NCBI RefSeq assembly: GCF_902499115.1
Contig: NZ_CABVPN010000013.1
Coordinates: 142,341 to 206,340 of the forward strand
Direction: 5' to 3'
DNA length: 64,000 nucleotides
Origin: Burkholderia diffusa
GTDB lineage: Bacteria; Pseudomonadota; Gammaproteobacteria; Burkholderiales; Burkholderiaceae
The notes under the pieces were generated by a model that saw only the letters and a program-made list of their open reading frames with translations, was not told the DNA's origin and searched no databases. Each line of letters starts with the position of its first letter. The stretch's first letter is position 1. Below are positions 18,334 to 24,773 of the stretch, piece after piece. The position numbers and the translations under genes were made by a program.

Positions 18334-19032
18334 ATGACCAACGCCGATCCGCACGAACTCCAGAAATTCAGCGACCTCGCCCATCGGTGGTGGGACCCGA
18401 ATGCCGAATTCAAGCCCTTGCACGACCTGAATCCGGTCCGGCTCGGCTGGATCGATTCGCATGCGCACCTCGCCGGCAAGCGCGCACTCGATATCGGCTG
18501 CGGCGGCGGCATCCTGTCCGAATCAATGGCCGGGCTCGGCGCCCAGGTGAAAGGCATCGACCTGTCGACCGAAGCGCTCGGCGTCGCCGACCTGCACAGC
18601 CTCGAAAGCGGCATCACGGTCGACTACGAGGCGATCGCCGCCGAAGCGATCGCCGAACGCGAGCCGGGCACTTACGACGTCGTCACCTGCATGGAGATGC
18701 TCGAGCACGTGCCTTCGCCGGCCGGCGTCGTCGCCGCGTGCGCGACGCTCGTGAAGCCGGGCGGCTGGGTGTTCTTCTCCACGCTGAACCGCAACCTGAA
18801 GTCCTACCTGTTCGCGGTAATCGGCGCTGAGTACATCGCGCAGATGCTGCCGAAGGGCACCCACGACTACGCGCGCTTCATCCGCCCGTCGGAACTGGCG
18901 AGCTTCGTGCGCGGGACCGATCTGCACATCGTGGAGATCAAGGGTATTACCTATCACCCGATCGGCAAGCGCTTCGCGCTGTCGAACGACACCGACATCA
19001 ACTATCTCGTCGCGTGCCGCCGAGGCGCGTGA
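18334..19032 (+). CDS. ubiG: Ubiquinone biosynthesis O-methyltransferase
   Basis: A 232-aa class I SAM-dependent methyltransferase that performs both O-methylations of ubiquinone synthesis (UbiG/Coq3). The N-terminal HRWWDPNAEFKPLHDLNP is diagnostic for UbiG. The SAM motif LDIGCGGGILSESMA is near residues 53-67, and VTCMEMLEHVP is motif II. It is followed 13 bp later by gph on the same strand; the ubiG-gph pair is a common operon in proteobacteria. Confidence 0.97.
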   Translation: MTNADPHELQKFSDLAHRWWDPNAEFKPLHDLNPVRLGWIDSHAHLAGKRALDIGCGGGILSESMAGLGAQVKGIDLSTEALGVADLHSLESGITVDYEAIAAEAIAEREPGTYDVVTCMEMLEHVPSPAGVVAACATLVKPGGWVFFSTLNRNLKSYLFAVIGAEYIAQMLPKGTHDYARFIRPSELASFVRGTDLHIVEIKGITYHPIGKRFALSNDTDINYLVACRRGA

Positions 19033-19045
19033 CCCTCCGACCGGC

Positions 19046-19762
19046 ATGACGATTCCCCTTTCGACCGAGCGGCCCGCATTCGACGCGCCGCACCTGCTGC
19101 ACTGCGATGCCGTGCTGTTCGACCTCGACGGCACGCTCGCCGACACGGCGCCCGATCTCGCCGCTGCAGTCCACAAGATGCAGCGCGTGCGCGGCCTGCC
19201 CGAAACGTCGCTCGACGTGCTGCGGCCGCTGGCATCGGCCGGTGCGCGGGGCCTGCTCGGCGGCGCATTCGGAATCGACCCGCATTCGCCCGGCTACGAT
19301 GCGATGCGCGACGAGTTCCTGACCAATTACGCGACCGACATCTGCGTGCACACAGTGCTGTTCCCCGGCATCGGCGACGTGCTCGACGAACTCGATGGAC
19401 GCGGCGTGCGCTGGGGCATCGTCACGAACAAGGCGATGCGTCTCACCGCGCCGCTCGCCGACCTGCTCGGCCTCGCGCCGCGCGCGGCCTGCATCGTCGG
19501 GGGCGACACAACGCCGCACTCGAAACCACATCCGGCCCCGCTGTTGCATGCGGCGGAACAAATGACGCTCGCGCCGGAGCGCATCGTCTACGTCGGCGAC
19601 GATCTTCGCGACATCCAGGCTGGCAGCGCGGCGGGGATGGCGACGGTCGCGGCCGCGTACGGCTACTGCGGTGACGGCGTCGCGCCGGCTGACTGGCAGG
19701 CGCAGCATCTCGTCGGCACGACGCAGGAACTGCGCGAACTGCTGCGCCATGTTGGGCTATAA
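19046..19762 (+). CDS. gph: Phosphoglycolate phosphatase
   Basis: A 238-aa HAD-superfamily phosphatase. The nucleophile Asp26 and Asp28 are in FDLDGTLADTAPDL, motif II is in IVTNK, and motifs III/IV are in YVGDDLRDIQAG. It removes phosphate from 2-phosphoglycolate, a by-product of oxidative DNA repair and of RuBisCO-type chemistry. An N-terminal extension of about 20 residues is present compared with E. coli Gph. The stop codon overlaps the -10 box of the tmRNA gene. Confidence 0.92.
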   Translation: MTIPLSTERPAFDAPHLLHCDAVLFDLDGTLADTAPDLAAAVHKMQRVRGLPETSLDVLRPLASAGARGLLGGAFGIDPHSPGYDAMRDEFLTNYATDICVHTVLFPGIGDVLDELDGRGVRWGIVTNKAMRLTAPLADLLGLAPRAACIVGGDTTPHSKPHPAPLLHAAEQMTLAPERIVYVGDDLRDIQAGSAAGMATVAAAYGYCGDGVAPADWQAQHLVGTTQELRELLRHVGL

Positions 19763-19763
19763 T
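19758..19763 (+). promoter_or_regulatory. -10 box of ssrA overlapping the gph stop codon
   Basis: A perfect TATAAT lies 17 bp before the first tmRNA base and includes the TAA stop of gph. The -35 region (around 19735) is weak, but the distance to the tmRNA 5' region is right for a sigma70 start with a short leader to be trimmed by RNase P. Confidence 0.7.
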
Positions 19764-19779
19764 AGTGGATCTTATCCGC

Positions 19780-20149
19780 GGGGGCGACCTGGTTTCGACA
19801 GGGGTTGTGAAGCGGCTAGGGCATGTCGAGGACCCGTCACCTCGTTAATCAATGGGAAAATCGTAACTGCAAACGACGATACGTTCGCACTGGCAGCCTA
19901 ACGGCCGCCGTCCTCTGCCTAGTTCACTGACGGGCTAGTGTCGCAAGACCGGTAGCAATACCGCCAGAGGTCATTTACGTCAGTTAAGCCCTGTCGGCGT
20001 CGCGACGCCAGGGTCGAAAATCTAGCGAATCGCCGTAGTGCAGCGTGTTCGTCCGCGTCGCTGCGGTTAAATCAAATGACTGAACTAAACATGTAGAACT
20101 AGTCGTGGAGCGCTTCTGGACGCGGGTTCGATTCCCGCCGCCTCCACCA
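19780..20149 (+). ncRNA. ssrA: tmRNA (transfer-messenger RNA)
   Basis: A 370-nt one-piece tmRNA that rescues stalled ribosomes and tags their products for proteolysis. The 5' end GGGGGCGACCTGGTTTCGAC and the 3' end with GGTTCGATTCCCGCC then CGCCTCCACCA form the alanyl tRNA-like domain; the seven acceptor pairs hold with one G-U, and CCA is encoded. The tag frame runs from the resume codon GCA at 19869 to TAA at 19901 and encodes ANDDTFALAA, the usual Burkholderia tag ending in the LAA degron. Confidence 0.98.
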
Positions 20150-20169
20150 AATTTCGCGCTTGACGCACG

Positions 20170-20202
20170 AACCCCGCACGACGCGAGTCTGCGGGGTTTT
20201 TT
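20170..20202 (+). terminator. Rho-independent terminator of ssrA
   Basis: AACCCCGCA (20170-20178) pairs with TGCGGGGTT (20190-20198), followed by further T to 20202. It lies 20 bp after the encoded CCA of tmRNA. Confidence 0.85.
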
Positions 20203-20409
20203 GTTGCCGGGGAAGCCGAACGTCCCGTGCCTTCCGAAAAAGCGCCCAGCCCCGGACGGGCCGGGCGGAATGCCGCCAGCATTCCGACGGCAGGAGGTGA
20301 CGGATATTCGGCGTCGCCCGCACGGTGATCGACCGCGGCGGACGGCACCCTGCCCGGCACGCGACGCGTCATCGCACGCGCAGCACTGCCTCACCGGGCG
20401 ATGAGCAGC

Positions 20410-20763
20410 TTAACTGCCGCGATACAGCGACTTCATTTCTTCCGCACTGGCCGGACGCACGCCGATCGCACGCGAACCCGCTGCCGATGCGCCTTGCACC
20501 TGCGCGCCATAACCGCTGGCGTCGGCGCCTTGCGCCTGGGCGAGCGCGCTGCGCTGTTGCTCTGCGACACGCGCCGTGGCGGCCTGGATCGCTTCCGGAT
20601 AATGCGGATCTTCGCCGCGGGCGGTGTTGTAACCGGCCTGCTGGAGCTGAACCAGTTCGGCACGAACCTGTGCGCGGGTGAGTGCCGAGCCGGACTGCGC
20701 GAACGACACGACCGGGGCAACGAGAGCAGCAGCAACGACAACGGCTTGAACGAGCGACTTCAT
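20410..20763 (-). CDS. Secreted DUF4148-domain protein
   Basis: A 117-aa protein with a signal peptide (MKSLVQAVVVAAALVAPVVSFAQ) and the DUF4148 core LTRAQVRAELVQLQQAGYN with the following (P)HYPEAIQAA segment at residues 28-62. These small periplasmic proteins are abundant in Burkholderia and have no known function. The C-terminal part is low-complexity Ala/Gly/Gln. GGAGG lies 11 bases and AGGT 5 bases before the ATG. The gene is convergent with ssrA, and a perfect 12-base palindrome lies about 130 bp upstream. Confidence 0.85.
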   Translation of the reverse strand: MKSLVQAVVVAAALVAPVVSFAQSGSALTRAQVRAELVQLQQAGYNTARGEDPHYPEAIQAATARVAEQQRSALAQAQGADASGYGAQVQGASAAGSRAIGVRPASAEEMKSLYRGS

Positions 20764-21072
20764 GATGACCTACCTCCAGATTTGTCTGATTTCGCGGTGA
20801 ACACCCGTTCATCGCTGACAAACCGAAGTTTATGTAGGCGCGTGCTTAAGAATAAGGCAGGTTTCAGGAAGACATCCTTCCCGAAACGAGGGTTAACCCT
20901 AGGATGGTACGAATCTGGTCCAGCTCCGCACGATCACACTACGCGAGGGCGAACCACAAAGCATGAGCCCCGCCGGGCAGCACACCCTGCGGGGCTCCAA
21001 AGGAACCGCGCGGCAACGGCGCGGTTCGGACAAACGATCGCGGCGTCGACAACCCGGCGCGTCAGCGCCTGC
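20764..21072. other. Intergenic region with palindrome and hairpin
   Basis: A 309-bp stretch holding a perfect palindrome AGGGTTAACCCT (20889-20900) and a GAGCCCCGC/GCGGGGCTC hairpin (20965-20997). The hairpin may end the small gene on the minus strand, though it lacks a T tract. No ORF with coding character was seen. Confidence 0.45.
20889..20900. promoter_or_regulatory. Palindrome AGGGTTAACCCT, candidate operator
   Basis: A perfect 12-base palindrome upstream of the DUF4148 gene. It could be a repressor or activator site for that gene; the protein that would bind is unknown. Confidence 0.3.
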
Positions 21073-21342
21073 TCATTGTGTGTCCATCGGACACTTCAGG
21101 TTGCAGCCGTTCGGGTCCCCCAAATCGCCCTTGCGGCGCAATGCTGACTTCTTGCCGTTCTGGTATTTCTGCGACGGCGCCGACGCCGCGAACGGCATCT
21201 GCGGATGCTCGTTCAGGCGGAACTGGTCGCTCAGGATCCCGCCGGGCAGGCCAGGTGAATTCTGCGCGAGCGCCAATGGCGAAACGGCAACAAGAAGCCC
21301 TGCGGTCAACGCTGCCGCGGAGAAAGGAACGGATAGTTTCAT
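21073..21342 (-). CDS. Small secreted hypothetical protein
   Basis: An 89-aa protein with a signal peptide (MKLSVPFSAAALTAGLLV, cleavage near ALAQ, residue 27) and a short mature part. That part starts NSPGLPGGILSDQFRLNEHP and ends with a basic stretch and two cysteines (GCNLKCPMDTQ), which could form a disulfide or bind metal. I do not recognise a family. The ATG at 21342 is chosen because it gives the signal peptide; the frame is open far upstream through the fdsR region, but that part is an antisense shadow. It lies 101 bp after the stop of fdsR, same strand. Confidence 0.7.
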   Translation of the reverse strand: MKLSVPFSAAALTAGLLVAVSPLALAQNSPGLPGGILSDQFRLNEHPQMPFAASAPSQKYQNGKKSALRRKGDLGDPNGCNLKCPMDTQ

Positions 21343-21443
21343 GGCGGGATGACGCCTGAACGGCGTGCTTGTTGGAACGTTGATCAAGCGGCAAGCGTAG
21401 CGCAAATCCCTCGCTGCTGCAGCGCGGTTCGCGCGCGTCCCCG

Positions 21444-22550
21444 TTACCGTACATTGCCGTCCGGCATACCGCCCCCGACGATACCGGCGAATCCGTCCGC
21501 GATGCCGGTCAGCGTCCCGCACGCGGCCGGATCGTAGCCGTCGAGATGCGCGACGCGGTCGACGAAGCGCGCATCGCGCAGCAAGGCGAGCACGCCGGCG
21601 AGCGGTCGCGAGTCGAGCTGCGCGCGTTCGCACGCAAAGTAATAGTCCTCGTCGACGACCGGGATGAAATCGAGCCCGAAGTGATGGGCGGCCGGCTCGA
21701 CGCCGAAGCCGAGATCGGCCATCCCGCTCGCGACGAACGCGGCGATCGCCGAGTGCGTGAGTTCGGCCGACGCATAGCCGTCGATACGCTCGGGATCGAT
21801 GCCGATCGCGCGCAATGCAAGATCGAGCAGCATGCGCGTGCCCGACCCCGGCTGCCGGTTGACGAAGCGGATGTCGTTGCGGGCGAGATCGGCGAGCCCG
21901 CTGACCTGCTTCGGGTTGCCGCGCGGCACGAACAGCCCCTGCTGGCGACGCGTCAGATGAATCAGCACGTGACGGGTGTCGTCGAGCCACGGCCGGTAGA
22001 TCTGCGCGCACTGTTCGCGGAACGCGCCGCGTGGCAGATGAAAACCGGCCAGCTCGCATTCACCGCGCGCGAGCGCCTGCACGGCTTCGACGCTCTCGCG
22101 ATACTTGATGTCGACGGCTGCCTGCGAATCGACAAGCGCGGAGACGAGCGTCGCAACCGCGTAGCCGTGCGATGCATGGATGCGCACGGCGCCGTCGCGC
22201 TGCGCGAGCCGCCTGTTCAGGTCGCTCGCCACCTCGGCTGCCAGCGCGCGCAGGTTCCCGTCGAGACGGTTGCGCGCGAGCCGCTGCGCGTCGACGACCG
22301 CCTGCCCCAGCTCCGACAGCGTCGATCCCTTGCCGCGTGCCGTCTCGATCAACTCGCCGCCGACGCATGCCTCAAGCGCCCGCAGCATGCCCCACGCGTG
22401 CCGATACGACAGACCTTTCGCCTGCGCGGCCTGCGCGATGCTGCCCGTATCGGCCACGAGCTCCAGCAACGGGGCGACGTCCGACAGGCTCGCCGTCCGG
22501 CCCTCCGTGTCGCGTACGGTCAGATACGCGTCGCATTCGATTCGAATCAA
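21444..22550 (-). CDS. fdsR: ModE-type HTH regulator with substrate-binding domain (FdsR-like)
   Basis: A 368-aa protein. Residues 15-85 form a winged HTH of the ModE N-terminal type (SIAQAAQAKGLSYRHAWGML). Residues 115-340 form a periplasmic-binding-protein-like sensor domain (GVEPAAHHFGLDFIPVV). This architecture, divergent from fdsG, matches the regulator FdsR known next to the fds operon in Cupriavidus. The start is TTG at 22550: an in-frame TAA immediately precedes it, and GGAG lies seven bases upstream on the minus strand. It probably senses a small ligand such as formate, molybdate or tungstate; the ligand is inference. Confidence 0.85.
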   Translation of the reverse strand: MIRIECDAYLTVRDTEGRTASLSDVAPLLELVADTGSIAQAAQAKGLSYRHAWGMLRALEACVGGELIETARGKGSTLSELGQAVVDAQRLARNRLDGNLRALAAEVASDLNRRLAQRDGAVRIHASHGYAVATLVSALVDSQAAVDIKYRESVEAVQALARGECELAGFHLPRGAFREQCAQIYRPWLDDTRHVLIHLTRRQQGLFVPRGNPKQVSGLADLARNDIRFVNRQPGSGTRMLLDLALRAIGIDPERIDGYASAELTHSAIAAFVASGMADLGFGVEPAAHHFGLDFIPVVDEDYYFACERAQLDSRPLAGVLALLRDARFVDRVAHLDGYDPAACGTLTGIADGFAGIVGGGMPDGNVR

Positions 22551-22681
22551 TTATGTACTCCGATTTCCTATTGCGACTGCGAAATCTTCCGCTTATCGTT
22601 GCTTAAAATCAATCAGGACGAAGTCCCGATGTGCACTATATGAATTGACGGCACATATGAGACTTTGGAGGAGCATAACCG

Positions 22682-23182
22682 ATGTCCCCGAATTCCCCTG
22701 CGCCCGACGCGCTCGTCGAGCGCCACGCGCGTGCCGGCCGCTCGCTCGTCGCGATCCTGCATGCGATCCAGGACGATGCAGGCTACGTGCCGGCAGGCTG
22801 CGTCGCGCCGCTCGCGAAGGCGCTGAATCTGTCGCGCGCCGAAGTGCACGGCGTGCTCACCTACTATCATCACTTCCGCAGCGTGCCGCCCGCGCGCGTG
22901 ACGATCCAGATGTGCCGCGCCGAGGCGTGCCGCAGCATGGGCTGCGAAGCGCTGGCCGCACACGCGGAAGCGCGCACGGGTTGTCGATTCGACGCGGCGC
23001 ACGGCGATGGCGCCGACGCGCACGCGCCGGACGACGTCGCGCTCGAATCGGTCTACTGCCTCGGGCTGTGCGCGCAATCGCCGTCGATGACGGTCAACGG
23101 CGTGTTGCACGCAAAGGTCACGCCGGAGAAGTTCGACGCCCTGCTCGCCGACGCGACCGCGCACACTTCGGAGGCAGCATGA
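22682..23182 (+). CDS. fdsG: NAD-dependent formate dehydrogenase, gamma subunit
   Basis: A 166-aa NuoE-like thioredoxin-fold protein carrying one [2Fe-2S] cluster. Two of its cysteines are in QMCRAEACRSMG and two in VYCLGLCAQSPS. It passes electrons within the soluble FdsGBAD complex between the molybdenum subunit and the diaphorase. GGAGGAG lies 8-14 bp before the ATG. Its stop overlaps the fdsB start (ATGA), indicating translational coupling. Confidence 0.95.
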   Translation: MSPNSPAPDALVERHARAGRSLVAILHAIQDDAGYVPAGCVAPLAKALNLSRAEVHGVLTYYHHFRSVPPARVTIQMCRAEACRSMGCEALAAHAEARTGCRFDAAHGDGADAHAPDDVALESVYCLGLCAQSPSMTVNGVLHAKVTPEKFDALLADATAHTSEAA

Positions 23183-24756
23183 CGACCCGCATCTACGTTC
23201 CGCGCGATTCGTCCGCGCTGGCGCTCGGCGCCGACGCGCTCGCCGCCGCGATCGTTGCGGAAGCCGAGCGGCGCGGCGTCGCGATCGAACTGATCCGCAA
23301 CGGCTCGCGTGGGCTGCTGTGGCTCGAGCCGCTCGTCGAGGTCGGCACGGCCGCCGGTCGCGTCGGCTACGCGAACCTGTCAGCCGCAGACGTGCCCGCC
23401 CTGTTCGACGCGAACTGGCTCGACGGCGGCGCGCATCCGAGCGGCGTCGGCGTAGTCGACGCCCTGCCCTATCTCGCGCGCCAGCAGCGCCTCACGTTCG
23501 CGCGCATCGGCCTGACCGATCCACTGTCGATCGACGATTACTTGAAGCACGACGGCCTCGCCGGCCTGAAGAACGCGCTCGCGCTCGACGGCGGCGCCGC
23601 GTGCGAATTGCTGATCGAATCGGGGCTGCGCGGCCGCGGCGGCGCAGCCTTCCCGGCCGGCATCAAGTGGCGCACCGTCCGGCAGGCCAGCGCGACGCAA
23701 AAATACATCGTCTGCAACGCGGACGAAGGCGATTCGGGCACGTTCTCCGATCGCCTGATCATGGAAAGCGATCCGTACTGCCTGATCGAAGGGATGATCA
23801 TCGCGGGCATCGCGACGGGCGCGACGCTCGGCTACATCTACGTGCGCAGTGAATACCCGCACGCGATCGCGGCACTGGAAACCGCGATCGAGCGCGCCCG
23901 TGAAGCCGGCTGGCTCGGCGAACGCGTGCTCGGCTCCGCGCATGCGTTCGACCTGCACGTCGCGAAGGGTGCGGGCTCCTACGTGTGCGGCGAGGAAACG
24001 GCGCTGCTCGAATCGCTCGAAGGCAAGCGCGGCGTCATACGCGCGAAGCCGCCGCTGCCCGCGCTCGCCGGCCTGTTCGGCCAGCCGACCGTGATCAACA
24101 ACGTGATCACGCTCGCGACCGCGCCGGTGATCTTCGCGCGCGGCGCCGCGTTCTATCGCGACTACGGGATGGGTCGCTCGCGCGGCACGCTGCCGTTCCA
24201 GCTCGCGGGCAACATCCGCTACGGCGGGCTCGTGGAGCTCGCGTTCGGCGTCACGCTGCGCGAGCTGCTGTTCGACTACGGCGGCGGCACGGCAAGCGGC
24301 CGGCCCGCGCGCGCCGCCCAGGTCGGCGGCCCGCTCGGCACCTATCTGCCCGATCACCAGTGGGACGTGCCGCTCGACTACGAGGCGTACACGGCGATCG
24401 GCGCGGTCGTTGGCCACGGCGGCATCGTGCTGCACGACGACACGTCGAATCTCGCGGAGCTCGCCGAATACGCGATGAAGTTCTGCGCGATCGAATCGTG
24501 CGGCAAGTGCACGCCGTGCCGGATCGGATCGACGCGCGGCGTCGAGACGATCGCACGCATTCGCAAGGGCGATAAGTCGGAGCGACAGGTCACGCTGCTG
24601 CGCGACCTGTGCGACACGATGCTCGCCGGCTCGCTGTGCGCGATGGGCGGGATGACGCCTTACCCGGTGCTGTCCGCGCTCGACCATTTCCCCGAAGATT
24701 TCGGGCTCGCCGCCGGCAATCAAGCCGCGTCGGGTCCGGTCAAGGCTGCGGCCTGA
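23179..24756 (+). CDS. fdsB: NAD-dependent formate dehydrogenase, beta subunit (diaphorase)
   Basis: A 525-aa NuoF-like flavoprotein. It carries FMN, the NAD site and a [4Fe-4S] cluster and transfers the electrons from formate to NAD. The motifs are GRGGAAFPAGIKW (FMN/NADH), CNADEGDSGTFSDR, YVCGEETALLES and the cluster motif ESCGKCTPCRIG near residue 440. About 130 N-terminal residues precede the NuoF core. It starts inside the end of fdsG and is followed 17 bp later by fdsA. Confidence 0.96.
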   Translation: MTTRIYVPRDSSALALGADALAAAIVAEAERRGVAIELIRNGSRGLLWLEPLVEVGTAAGRVGYANLSAADVPALFDANWLDGGAHPSGVGVVDALPYLARQQRLTFARIGLTDPLSIDDYLKHDGLAGLKNALALDGGAACELLIESGLRGRGGAAFPAGIKWRTVRQASATQKYIVCNADEGDSGTFSDRLIMESDPYCLIEGMIIAGIATGATLGYIYVRSEYPHAIAALETAIERAREAGWLGERVLGSAHAFDLHVAKGAGSYVCGEETALLESLEGKRGVIRAKPPLPALAGLFGQPTVINNVITLATAPVIFARGAAFYRDYGMGRSRGTLPFQLAGNIRYGGLVELAFGVTLRELLFDYGGGTASGRPARAAQVGGPLGTYLPDHQWDVPLDYEAYTAIGAVVGHGGIVLHDDTSNLAELAEYAMKFCAIESCGKCTPCRIGSTRGVETIARIRKGDKSERQVTLLRDLCDTMLAGSLCAMGGMTPYPVLSALDHFPEDFGLAAGNQAASGPVKAAA

Positions 24757-24773
24757 CCCAGAAGGAGCCCTGA

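Noticed and set aside
20965..20997. GAGCCCCGC/GCGGGGCTC hairpin as a terminator of the small minus-strand gene
   Set aside because: There is no T tract on either strand; noted only as part of the intergenic region.
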